From assembly GCF_004343775.1 (NCBI RefSeq), contig NZ_PTXL01000007.1:558001-622000 (forward strand): a DNA stretch of 64,000 bases, in the 5' to 3' direction. The translations under genes and the position numbers were made by a program. Positions 1-8,159 of the stretch are shown here, in pieces (the stretch's first letter is position 1; each line of letters starts with the position of its first letter). The notes under the pieces were generated by a model. The model ran no database searches, was not told where the DNA came from, and worked only from the letters and a program-made list of their open reading frames with translations. The stretch comes from Burkholderia sp. SRS-46 (GTDB taxonomy: Bacteria; Pseudomonadota; Gammaproteobacteria; Burkholderiales; Burkholderiaceae).

Positions 1-4
1 AGCA

Positions 5-682
5 GTGAAGATCCAGACACGATGCAATGTTCTCGTCGCCGCGGCCGTCGTCGCGGCGCTGTCGGGTTGCGCGACCGAATCGTCGCGCACGCTCGACGTG
101 CCGGCCGTCAGCAGCGCCCAGAAGCCGTACGCGGGTAAACCGGTCGCGATCGCGGTCGGCAAGTTCGACAACCGCTCGAGCTACATGCGCGGCATCTTCT
201 CGGACGGCATCGACCGCCTCGGCGGCCAGGCGAAGACGATCCTCGTCACGCGCCTGCAGCAGAGCCGCCGCTTCAACGTGCTCGATCGCGAGAACCTCGA
301 CGAGATCAAGCAGGAAGCCGGCTTCATGAAGAAGGCGCAGGCGGTGAAGGGCGCGAACTACGTGGTGACGGGCGACGTGACCGAGTTCGGCCGCAAGGAA
401 GTCGGCGATCACCAGCTGTTCGGCATCCTCGGCAGCGGCAAGACGCAGGTCGCGTATGCGAAGGTCAACCTGAACATCGTCGACACGACGACGTCGGAAG
501 TGATCGCATCGAGCCAGGGCGCGGGCGAATTCAGCCTGTCGAACCGCGAGATCATCGGCTTCGGCGGCACCGCGAGCTACGACTCGACGCTGAACGGCAA
601 GGTGCTCGACCTCGCGATTCAGGAGGCCGTCAATCATCTCGTCGACCAGGTCGACACCGGCGCGCTGAAGCCGGCGAAGTAA
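5..682 (+). CDS. CsgG/HfaB-family outer-membrane lipoprotein
   Basis: A 225-residue lipoprotein with an N-terminal signal peptide and lipobox LSGC (lipidated Cys22). The body resembles the CsgG/HfaB family: a nucleotide-binding-like alpha/beta fold with IAVGKFDNRSSY early on and the segment RFNVLDRENLDEI near residue 85. In curli systems CsgG forms the outer-membrane secretion pore, but no curli subunit genes are nearby, so a transport role is not shown here. It opens a three-gene lipoprotein operon with a DUF4810 and a DUF799 protein, a conserved trio in beta-proteobacteria. The start is a GTG whose ribosome-binding site would lie at the window edge, so a slightly different start cannot be excluded. 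Confidence 0.88.
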   Translation: MKIQTRCNVLVAAAVVAALSGCATESSRTLDVPAVSSAQKPYAGKPVAIAVGKFDNRSSYMRGIFSDGIDRLGGQAKTILVTRLQQSRRFNVLDRENLDEIKQEAGFMKKAQAVKGANYVVTGDVTEFGRKEVGDHQLFGILGSGKTQVAYAKVNLNIVDTTTSEVIASSQGAGEFSLSNREIIGFGGTASYDSTLNGKVLDLAIQEAVNHLVDQVDTGALKPAK

Positions 683-737
683 GCGCCACGCATCACCGCT
701 TGACCGATTCACCACATCAAATAAAAGAGAAATGACC

Positions 738-1154
738 ATGAAACGGGGTATCTGGCTGCCGGCGACGGCCGCCGCATTGCTGCTCGCGGGCTGCGTTCCG
801 CCGCCCGCGCCGCCGCTCTATCAATGGAACGGCTACCAGCCGCAGGTGTACGAGTACTTCAAGGGCAAGACCTCGCCGCAGGAGCAGATCGACGCGCTCG
901 AAAAGGCGCTGCAGGAGATTCGCGCGAAGGGCCACACGCCGCCGCCGGGCTTCCACGCGCATCTCGGCATGCTGTATGCGACCGTCGGCAGCGAGCAGCA
1001 GGCCGAACAGGAACTGCAGGCGGAGAAGCAGCTGTTCCCGGAATCGTCGCCGTTCATGGATTTCCTGATGAAGAAGAAATCCGCGCAGCCGAAGCCGGCC
1101 GAGCAGAAGACGGCCGAGCAGAAGAACGTCGATCAGAAAACCGCCAAACAGTGA
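738..1154 (+). CDS. DUF4810 domain lipoprotein
   Basis: A small lipoprotein of about 138 residues with lipobox LAGC (Cys19) followed by a proline-rich stretch and YQWNGYQPQVYEY, typical of DUF4810. The middle is helical and TPR-like (EQIDALEKALQEIRA). The C-terminus is a low-complexity Lys/Gln/Glu tail with AEQK-type repeats. Two in-frame ATGs lie six bases apart. The AAGAGA motif sits 7 bases before the second and only 1 base before the first, so the second is chosen. It is the middle member of the CsgG-like/DUF4810/DUF799 trio and probably acts in the same outer-membrane complex. The exact function is unknown. Confidence 0.85.
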   Translation: MKRGIWLPATAAALLLAGCVPPPAPPLYQWNGYQPQVYEYFKGKTSPQEQIDALEKALQEIRAKGHTPPPGFHAHLGMLYATVGSEQQAEQELQAEKQLFPESSPFMDFLMKKKSAQPKPAEQKTAEQKNVDQKTAKQ

Positions 1155-1164
1155 CGCACCCGCC

Positions 1165-1830
1165 ATGTTCAAGACCCTTTCATTCAAGCTGATGTCCGTG
1201 CTGTCGATCGTCGCGCTGCTGAGCGCGTGCGCGCAGCCGGTGAAGCGGGCCGACTATACGGCCTTCAAGAACAGCAAGCCGCGCTCGATCCTCGTGCTGC
1301 CGCCGCTCAACGAGACGTCCGACGTGTCGGCGAGCTACGGGATGCTGTCGCAGATGACGCTGCCGATCGCCGAATCCGGCTATTACGTGGTGCCGGTCGC
1401 GGTGATGGACGAGACCTTCAAGCAGAACGGCCTAACCAACGCCGCCGACATCCAGAACACGTCGCCCGCGAAGCTGCGCGAGATCTTCGGCGCGGACGCC
1501 GCGCTGTACACGAAGGTGACGCAGTACGGCACCGTCTACCGGATCCTGGCGAGCGCGACCGTGGTGTCGGCCTCGACGAAGCTCGTCGACCTGCGCAACG
1601 GCGACGTGCTGTGGCAGGGCCACGCGAGCGCGAACAGCGAGGAGGGCAACAACGCCGGCGGCGGCGGCCTGATCGGCATGCTCGTGGTGGCCGCGGTCAA
1701 GCAGATCGCGAACTCGCTGATGGACCAGAGCCACGACATCGCCGCGCGTACGAGCGGCCGGTTGCTGACGGCGGGGCCGCCGAACGGCCTGCTGTACGGC
1801 CCGCGTTCGACGAAGTACGGCACGGACTGA
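1165..1830 (+). CDS. DUF799 (GNA1162-family) lipoprotein
   Basis: A 221-residue lipoprotein with lipobox LSAC (Cys22). It contains the DUF799 hallmark SILVLPPLNETSDV (about residues 41-54) followed by an alpha/beta domain. The family includes the neisserial antigen GNA1162, whose fold is related to proteins that bring periplasmic factors to the outer membrane. A Gly-rich patch (NNAGGGGLIG) near residue 160 precedes a hydrophobic helix. It begins 10 bases after the DUF4810 gene, so the three lipoproteins are very likely one operon. The complex may be a sensor or secretion assembly at the outer membrane, which is inference. Confidence 0.86.
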   Translation: MFKTLSFKLMSVLSIVALLSACAQPVKRADYTAFKNSKPRSILVLPPLNETSDVSASYGMLSQMTLPIAESGYYVVPVAVMDETFKQNGLTNAADIQNTSPAKLREIFGADAALYTKVTQYGTVYRILASATVVSASTKLVDLRNGDVLWQGHASANSEEGNNAGGGGLIGMLVVAAVKQIANSLMDQSHDIAARTSGRLLTAGPPNGLLYGPRSTKYGTD

Positions 1831-1916
1831 CGTGCCACCGCCGCGCATGCGCCGCTGCCTGCGGCACGTGCGCGGCGTATTGCGACCTGGTGCGACCTGT
1901 TGCGCGCGGCGTCGCT

Positions 1917-3230
1917 TCAATGCACGCCGAACGCATCCAGCAGGCGATACCAGCTCATCGCGAGCACGAGCGCCGGCGTGCGCAGCAGCGCACCGCCCGG
2001 GAAATCGCGGTGCCGGACCTTGCCGAACAGGTCGAAGCGGCTCGCCTGCCCGTCGATCGCCTCGGCGATCAGCTTGCCTGCCAGCGCGGTCGTGTTCACG
2101 CCGTGCCCGGAAAATCCCTGCGCGAAATACATCGTCGGCGCGATGCGCCCGAAATGCGGCGCGCGGTTCATCGTGATGTCCACGAATCCGCCCCACGCAT
2201 AGTCCACCTTCACGTCCGCGAGCTGCGGGAACGTCTTCAGCATGTCGGCGCGCATCGACGCCGCGAGATTGCGCGGCGGCAGCGTCGAATAGCTGACCTT
2301 GCCGCCCCATACGAGCCGCGTGTCCGGCGCCGGGCGGAAATAGTCGAGCACGAAGCGGCTGTCGCAGACGGCCGCGCGCGCCGGCATCAGCGCGGCGGCG
2401 CGCGCTTCGCCGAGCGGCTCGGTCGCGATCACGTAGGTGCCGACCGGCATGATCTTCTTCGACAGCGCGGGCGCGAGCGTGCCGACATACGCGTTGCACG
2501 CGAGCACGACGAAGCGCGCGCGCACGTGGCCCTGTTCCGTCTCGACCAGATGGCCGGCCGGAATGTCGCGCACGCGCGTCACGCAGCTGTTCTCGTGGAT
2601 GCGCACGCCGGCCGCGGCCGCCGCGCGCGCGAGGCCGAGCGTGTAGTTGAGCGGATGCAGGTGGCCGCTGTCGGGGTCGTACAGGCCACCTTGGTAGCGC
2701 GACGACTGCACGTAGCCGCCGAGCTCGCCGGCCTCGACGAAGCGCAGGCGGTCGTAGCCGAAGCGCTGCGCGAGGTCGTCGCGATTGCGCTTCAGCGCAT
2801 CGGCGTCGCGCGCGGTGTTCGCGGCGGTCAGGTAGCCGGGCACCAGTGCGCACGCGATGTCGTGCCGCGCGATGCGCGACTTCACGAGCGACAGCGTTTC
2901 GAGCCCCATCTCCCAGATGCGCTTCACGTCGGCGTCGGGCAGGTAGCGCGCGAACGTGTCGATGTCGCACGCATAGCCGCCGATCAGCTGGCCGCCGTTG
3001 CGGCCGCTCGCGGCCCAGCCGACCCGCGACGCTTCGAGCAGGGTGACGGAGTGGCCGCGCTCGGCGAGATTGAGCGCGGCCGTGAGGCCGGTCAGGCCCG
3101 CGCCGATCACGCACACGTCGGCGTCGGTCGCGCCGGCGAGCGGCGGGTGGCGGGTCGTATCGTTGACGGTGGCCGCGTAGTACGACGCGGCGTGCGGCTG
3201 GTTCGCGAATGTCTGCATGGTCAGGAACAC
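1917..3230 (-). CDS. puuB: FAD-dependent amine oxidoreductase, PuuB-like (copy 1)
   Basis: A 437-residue DAO-type flavoprotein with an N-terminal Rossmann motif (DVCVIGAGLTGLTAALNLAERG, about residues 34-55) that binds FAD. C-terminal DYAWGGFVDITMNRAPHFGRI and FSGHGVNTTALAGK are typical of gamma-glutamylputrescine oxidase. PuuB oxidises gamma-glutamylputrescine to gamma-glutamyl-gamma-aminobutyraldehyde with release of ammonia and hydrogen peroxide. It lies 12 bases after a second, similar oxidase and is the last gene of the minus-strand putrescine cluster. It faces the lipoprotein operon across 86 bases. Which of the two copies is the main PuuB cannot be decided from sequence alone. Confidence 0.85.
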   Translation of the reverse strand: MFLTMQTFANQPHAASYYAATVNDTTRHPPLAGATDADVCVIGAGLTGLTAALNLAERGHSVTLLEASRVGWAASGRNGGQLIGGYACDIDTFARYLPDADVKRIWEMGLETLSLVKSRIARHDIACALVPGYLTAANTARDADALKRNRDDLAQRFGYDRLRFVEAGELGGYVQSSRYQGGLYDPDSGHLHPLNYTLGLARAAAAAGVRIHENSCVTRVRDIPAGHLVETEQGHVRARFVVLACNAYVGTLAPALSKKIMPVGTYVIATEPLGEARAAALMPARAAVCDSRFVLDYFRPAPDTRLVWGGKVSYSTLPPRNLAASMRADMLKTFPQLADVKVDYAWGGFVDITMNRAPHFGRIAPTMYFAQGFSGHGVNTTALAGKLIAEAIDGQASRFDLFGKVRHRDFPGGALLRTPALVLAMSWYRLLDAFGVH

Positions 3231-3242
3231 GAATGAAAGGGC

Positions 3243-4547
3243 TCAGAACAGCTCGCGCACCCGGTGATACAGCATGCCGAGTTCGAGCGCGGGCTGGCGC
3301 CACGCGTCGCCGCCGGGAAAGCGGCGGTGGCGCAGGCGCGCGAACAGGTCGAACGCGCGCGTGTCGCCCGCGATCGCGCCGGCGATCGCGCGGCCGGCGA
3401 TGCCGGTGAGCGCGACGCCGTGCCCGCTGAAGCCCTGGACGTAGAAGAAGTTCGGGTCGAGCGCGCCGAAATCCGGCGCGCGGTTGCGGGTGACGTCGAC
3501 GAAGCCGCCCCACGCGTAGTCGACGCGCACGTCGCCGAGCTGCGGGAACACGCCGGCCATGCGCCGCCGGATCGTCTCGGCGAGCGCGGCGGGCGACGCA
3601 CCCGCGGAATCCGCGCGGCCGCCGAACAGCATGCGGTGATCGGCGGACAGCCGGAAGTAGTCGAGGAAGAAGTTGTTGTCGCACACCGCTTCGCGTTGCG
3701 CGATCAGCGCATCGGCGCGCGCCTGGCCAAGCGGCTCGGTCGCGATGATGTAAGACGCGATCGGCGCGATGCGCGCGGCGGTCGCGGCCGGCAGCACGCC
3801 GCCGGGCCCCGCGTTGCAGCACGACACGACGAAGCGGCAGCGGATCTCGCCGGACGGCGTGCGCACGACCGGCCGCGCGCCGCGCACGACGTCGAGCGCG
3901 GGCGTGTGCGCGAACAGGGCCGCGCCTTCGCGGCGCGCGGCATCGGCGAGGCCGAGGCAATAGCGCAGCGGATGCAGGTGGCCCGACAGCGGGTCGAACA
4001 CGCCGGCGAGATAGCGGGGCGACGCGATGCGTGCGCGGATCGCATCGGCGTCGAGCCACGTCAGCGACGGATGGCCCCAGCGCGCGGTGGCGGCATCCAT
4101 CCACGCGCGAAGGTCGCCGATGCGGCGCGGCTTCGTCGCGACGGTCAGGTAGCCGCGCGTGAAATCGCAGTCGATCCGGTAGCGCGCGATCCGCTCGGCG
4201 ATCAGCGCGACACCGTCGAGCGACAGCGCCCACGCGGCGCGCGCGCCGTCGGCGCCGAGCTGGCGCTCGATCACCCCGTCCTTCGCGAACCCCGTGATCG
4301 CCTGGCCGCCGTTGCGGCCCGACGCGCCCCAGCCGGGCCGGTGCGCATCGATCACGGCGACCGACAGCCCGCGCGCGCGGCAGTCGAGCGCGGTCGACAG
4401 GCCCGCGAAGCCGGCGCCGATCACGCAGACGTCGACGTCGAGCGTGCCGTCGAGCACCGGATCGTCGACCGCGGCGCGCATGGCGGTTGCCTCGTAGTAC
4501 GAGTCGCGCGCGAGCGCGTCGGCGCGACGGGTGAAAGACTGGCTCAT
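3243..4547 (-). CDS. FAD-dependent amine oxidoreductase, PuuB-like (copy 2)
   Basis: A 434-residue paralogue of the next gene with the same layout: FAD-binding DVCVIGAGFAGLSTALDCRARG near the N-terminus, GASGRNGGQAITGF, and C-terminal DYAWGGFVDVTRNRAPDFGAL and FSGHGVALTGIAG. The frame is open further upstream, but the ATG at 4547 is preceded by GGAGG 11 bases away and begins MSQSFTRRADALARDSYYEA, so that start is used. It probably oxidises a gamma-glutamylated or free polyamine. A second copy may widen the substrate range (cadaverine, spermidine derivatives or diaminopropane), which is inference. Confidence 0.83.
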   Translation of the reverse strand: MSQSFTRRADALARDSYYEATAMRAAVDDPVLDGTLDVDVCVIGAGFAGLSTALDCRARGLSVAVIDAHRPGWGASGRNGGQAITGFAKDGVIERQLGADGARAAWALSLDGVALIAERIARYRIDCDFTRGYLTVATKPRRIGDLRAWMDAATARWGHPSLTWLDADAIRARIASPRYLAGVFDPLSGHLHPLRYCLGLADAARREGAALFAHTPALDVVRGARPVVRTPSGEIRCRFVVSCCNAGPGGVLPAATAARIAPIASYIIATEPLGQARADALIAQREAVCDNNFFLDYFRLSADHRMLFGGRADSAGASPAALAETIRRRMAGVFPQLGDVRVDYAWGGFVDVTRNRAPDFGALDPNFFYVQGFSGHGVALTGIAGRAIAGAIAGDTRAFDLFARLRHRRFPGGDAWRQPALELGMLYHRVRELF

Positions 4548-4644
4548 CTGACCGATTCCCTCCAGGCGGCGCAAGACGCCGCAACACTTCGGCAAACAAG
4601 CGCGGGATGCCGTGCGCACCGCACGGCGCCCCGCGCGGCCGGCA

Positions 4645-6219
4645 TCAGAACGAATAGATGAACTGCGTGGCGAGCAGGTCGTTGGACTTGCCGTACGACC
4701 CGTCGTTGCGCAGGAACACCCGGTTGTTCGACCAGTCGTGCCGGTATTCGACCTTCACGGTGATCTGCTGCGTCGGATAGAACAGCAGGTCGAGTGCAAC
4801 GTCCTGACGGATCGCGCCCTTGCACTCGAAGCCGAGGCCGCCGCCCGCCTTCGACGTCGCGAGGCAATCCGAATCGACGCCGAAGCCGTTGCTCGTATCC
4901 ATGCCGTTGCCGTTCAGCGCGATGCCGCCGCCGCCGCCGCCGTTCTTGCTGTTCACGAGCGCATCGTAGCGCAGTGTCACGCCCATGCGGCCGACCACCG
5001 GCGCGTTGAACTTGCGGTGCGCGAGCAGCGACAGCCCGTACCACTGCGCGAGCCCGCCGTTGAACGCCGCGTGCTGCTGCTGGCCGTAGTCGACTTCGGC
5101 GTTGTACTGCACGTCCGCGAGCGTGTAGGCCGCGTCGACTTCACCGAAGAAGAACGTGCCGGCCGAGCTCGGCGCGGCGCCGCCGGGGCCGTAGTGGACG
5201 TTGCCGCTGGAATCGATCGCACTCCCGAGCGTCTGGCGCCCGATGTTGAACGAGCCGCCGATGTCGAGCGCGCTCGACCACGTGTAGTCGGCGCGCGCGG
5301 TGAAGGTCGGCACCTTGTTGCTGGTCGTGATCGGATCGCCGAGCGCGTTGGTGCCGTTCTGCGTGACCGAGCCGTAGGTGCGGTACTGCTCGTTGCCGAC
5401 GAAGAACTTCCACGCCCAGTTGCCCTTCGTATAGTTCGCGCCGGCGCCGATGTAGCTGCCCGGGTCGGAGAAGTCGTACAGCAGGTTGTGCGTGAGCGTG
5501 AGCATCTGGTTCGACTGCTGCACCTCGTAGCCGCCGAAGCTCGGGATCAGGCCGGCGACGAAGGTCGTCGACGCGTTGATCGGCACGTTGACCACCGCCG
5601 TGTTCAGGATGTTGTTGCCGATGTTGCCGCGCGAGTTCTGCAGCAGCGTGATGCCGTTGCCGCGGTTCGGCATCAGCGTGATCTCGGCCGACGGGGCCAT
5701 CGGGCCGACGCCGAAGGTCTTCTTGATGTCGAGGTACAGGTCGCCGAACGTGCTGTTGAAGTAGTTGTACACGCTCTCGTGGTTCGCGAACAGGAACGAC
5801 GACGAGCTGGCCGCGCGGTTGTACACGTAGGTCGGGTCGATGTAGCCCGTTATCGACAGGCCGGCGATCGGCCCCGTGTTCGCCGCGTCGGACAGCGTGT
5901 CGACCTTCAGCTGCTGGTTCGCGATCTGCTGCTTCATCTCGGTTACGTCGTCGTTGGTCAGCAACGCGGGCGCGCGGCCGTAGTCCGGCGAGCCCGGGTC
6001 GGCGGCCACGGCCGCGGCAGGCTTGCCGGCGGCGATGCCTGCCTGCGCGAGCGGCGCGCCGCCCGGCTTCGCGCCGAGTTGCGCCTGCATCGCCTTCATC
6101 TGCTGCTGGAGCGCAGCCACCTGCGCCTGCAGTGCCTTGATCTGGGCGGAGGTCGAGTCGGCCAGCGCGATGCCCGGCAACGCGCCGGCCACCAGCAGGC
6201 AGATCAGTTTCTTCTTCAT
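4645..6219 (-). CDS. DUF3138 outer-membrane porin-like protein
   Basis: A 524-residue exported protein. A clear signal peptide (MKKKLICLLVAGALPGIALA) is followed by a short coiled coil rich in Gln and Ala (residues about 25-50), an Ala/Pro linker, and a long beta-rich domain with alternating aromatic residues ending in QFIYSF, the terminal-Phe signature of beta-barrels. It matches the DUF3138 family common in Burkholderia. It lies between the PotI permease and the amine oxidases of the putrescine cluster, which suggests it is an outer-membrane channel for polyamines or related cations. That substrate is inference from context only. The start has a good GGAG-type site just upstream (GGAGAAACCGCA). 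Confidence 0.82.
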   Translation of the reverse strand: MKKKLICLLVAGALPGIALADSTSAQIKALQAQVAALQQQMKAMQAQLGAKPGGAPLAQAGIAAGKPAAAVAADPGSPDYGRAPALLTNDDVTEMKQQIANQQLKVDTLSDAANTGPIAGLSITGYIDPTYVYNRAASSSSFLFANHESVYNYFNSTFGDLYLDIKKTFGVGPMAPSAEITLMPNRGNGITLLQNSRGNIGNNILNTAVVNVPINASTTFVAGLIPSFGGYEVQQSNQMLTLTHNLLYDFSDPGSYIGAGANYTKGNWAWKFFVGNEQYRTYGSVTQNGTNALGDPITTSNKVPTFTARADYTWSSALDIGGSFNIGRQTLGSAIDSSGNVHYGPGGAAPSSAGTFFFGEVDAAYTLADVQYNAEVDYGQQQHAAFNGGLAQWYGLSLLAHRKFNAPVVGRMGVTLRYDALVNSKNGGGGGGIALNGNGMDTSNGFGVDSDCLATSKAGGGLGFECKGAIRQDVALDLLFYPTQQITVKVEYRHDWSNNRVFLRNDGSYGKSNDLLATQFIYSF

Positions 6220-6326
6220 TGCGGTTTCTCCTTGTCGTGTGCGTCGTCAATGCGTGATCGCTCCGCGCGCCGCACGAGGCGGCGCGCAGGGTGTCGTTAT
6301 CGAATGAGTGGTTTGGGGAAGCGGGT

Positions 6327-7166
6327 TCAGGCCGCCGCGAATGCCGCCTTCATGTCGGCCACGCGCCGTCGTTCGCGCGCGATCATCATCTGGTTCACCA
6401 CGATCACGCCGATCGTCACCGCGGTGATGAACAGCGTCGCGAGCGCATTCATCTCCGGGTTCAGCCCCAGCCGCACGCGCGAGAACACCACCAGCGGCAG
6501 CGTCGTCGAGCCCGGGCCCGACAGGAACGCCGACAGCACCAGATCGTCGATCGACAGCGTGAACGACAGCAGCCACCCCGACAGCAGCGCCTGCGAGATC
6601 AGCGGCAGCGTCACCACGAAGAACACCTTCAGCGGCGTCGCCCCCAGGTCGAGCGCGGCCTCCTCGAGCGACTTGTTCATCTCCTTCACCCGCGACTGCA
6701 CGATGATCGCCACGTACGACACGCACAGCATCACGTGCCCGATCCAGATCGTCACCATCCCGCGCCCCTTCGGCCAGCCGAACATCTGCTCCAGCGCAAC
6801 GAACAGCAACAGCAGCGAGATCCCCTGGATCACCTCGGGGATCACCAGCGGCGCGTTGATCATCCCCGTGTACAGCGTGAAGCCCTTGAAGCGGCCGAAG
6901 CGCGCGAGCACGAAGCCCGCCCACGTGCCGATCACCACCGACGCGGTGGCCGTCAAGAGGCCGATCTTCAGCGACAGCCACGCGGCCGTCAGCAGCTCGT
7001 CGTCCTGCCACAGCGACGCGTACCACTTCAGCGAGAAGCCCGACCACACGGTGACCAGCTTCGACTCGTTGAACGAGTACACGACGAGGCTGATGATCGG
7101 GATGTACAGGAACAGGAAGCCGAAGGCGAGGACGCCCGTCGACAGCGGTTTGCTCGGCTTGATCAT
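6327..7166 (-). CDS. potI: Putrescine ABC transporter permease PotI
   Basis: A 279-residue inner-membrane permease with six predicted transmembrane segments, beginning after KPLSTGVLAFGFLFLYIPIISLVVYSFNES. The conserved EAA loop is EEAALDLGATPLKVFFVVTLPLI (about residues 190-212), which docks onto the ATPase subunit. The sequence fits the PotC/PotI branch of polyamine permeases. The ATG overlaps the potH stop codon as ATGA, so the two permeases are translationally coupled. With PotF, PotG and PotH it forms the putrescine importer that feeds the catabolic enzymes on either side. Confidence 0.93.
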   Translation of the reverse strand: MIKPSKPLSTGVLAFGFLFLYIPIISLVVYSFNESKLVTVWSGFSLKWYASLWQDDELLTAAWLSLKIGLLTATASVVIGTWAGFVLARFGRFKGFTLYTGMINAPLVIPEVIQGISLLLLFVALEQMFGWPKGRGMVTIWIGHVMLCVSYVAIIVQSRVKEMNKSLEEAALDLGATPLKVFFVVTLPLISQALLSGWLLSFTLSIDDLVLSAFLSGPGSTTLPLVVFSRVRLGLNPEMNALATLFITAVTIGVIVVNQMMIARERRRVADMKAAFAAA

Positions 7167-8149
7167 TTCGCGTCCCCCAGTTCCTTGACCTGGTAGTACT
7201 GGAACAGCGCCATCGGCACGAGCAGCAGCAGCACCATCGCCACCGTCACCGCCGACGCCATCGGCCAGTCCATGTTGTTGAAGAATTCATCCCACATCAC
7301 GCGGCCGATCATCAGCGTGTCCGCGCCGCCGAGCAGCTCCGGAATCACGTACTCGCCCACCGCCGGGATGAACACCAGCAGGCTGCCGGCGATGATCCCG
7401 TTCTTCGACAGCGGCAGCGTGATCCGCGTGAACGCGACCCACGGCTTCGCGCCCAGGTCGTACGCGGCCTCGAGCAGCGTGAGGTCCATCTTCACGAGGT
7501 GCGCGTACAGCGGCATCACCATGAACGGCAGGTACGAATAGACCATCCCGATGTAGACGCCCGCATCGCTGTGATACAGCCGCAGCGGCGTGTGGATGAT
7601 GCCGAGCGCGATCAGCGCGTGGTTCAGCAGGCCGTCGTCCTTCAGGATGCCGATCCATGCGTACACGCGGATCAGGAACGACGTCCAGAACGGCAGCATC
7701 ACGGCCATCATCAGCACGTTGCGCGTGCCGGGTTCCGAGCGCGCGATGTAGTACGCCATCGGATAGCCGATCAGCAGGCAGAACAGCGTCGACACGGCGG
7801 CCATCTTCAGCGAGCTGAGGTAGGTCGCGACGTACAGGTCGTCCTTCAGCAGGAACGCGTAGTGGCCGAGCTGGATCGCGAAGTGCACGACGCCGTCCTG
7901 GATCTGCATCAGCGCCGAATACGGCGGGATGCCCATCACCTGGTCGGCGAAGCTGATCTTCAGCACCAGCACGAACGGCAGCGCGAAGAACAGCGCGAGC
8001 CACACGAACGGCACGCCGATCGCGATGCCGCGCCCGGACGGCAGGAAGCGCGACAGCGCGGCAACGCGGCGGCTTCGCGAAGCGGTGGCGGTGGCGGCCA
8101 CGGCGCCGGTCGACACCGGCGCGGACGGAGTGGAAGCGGAGGTTCTCAT
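7163..8149 (-). CDS. potH: Putrescine ABC transporter permease PotH
   Basis: A 328-residue permease with a cytoplasmic Ser/Ala-rich N-terminal tail of about 40 residues and then six transmembrane helices (first WLALFFALPFVLVLKISFA). The EAA motif is LEAAYDLGAKPWVAFTRITLPLS. It matches the PotB/PotH branch, usually about 300-317 residues, so the extra length is the N-terminal tail. It starts 10 bases after the potG stop codon and overlaps potI by four bases. It is part of the PotFGHI putrescine importer. Confidence 0.93.
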   Translation of the reverse strand: MRTSASTPSAPVSTGAVAATATASRSRRVAALSRFLPSGRGIAIGVPFVWLALFFALPFVLVLKISFADQVMGIPPYSALMQIQDGVVHFAIQLGHYAFLLKDDLYVATYLSSLKMAAVSTLFCLLIGYPMAYYIARSEPGTRNVLMMAVMLPFWTSFLIRVYAWIGILKDDGLLNHALIALGIIHTPLRLYHSDAGVYIGMVYSYLPFMVMPLYAHLVKMDLTLLEAAYDLGAKPWVAFTRITLPLSKNGIIAGSLLVFIPAVGEYVIPELLGGADTLMIGRVMWDEFFNNMDWPMASAVTVAMVLLLLVPMALFQYYQVKELGDAK

Positions 8150-8159
8150 CGCGTCGCCC

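Noticed and set aside
1432-4599. 1055-codon minus-strand open frame
   Set aside because: Arg-rich shadow of the two FAD oxidases and the lipoprotein gene; the real genes in other frames carry clear motifs.
4612-7188. 858-codon plus-strand frame over the DUF3138 and potI genes
   Set aside because: Antisense shadow produced by GC-rich codon bias, with no recognisable domain.
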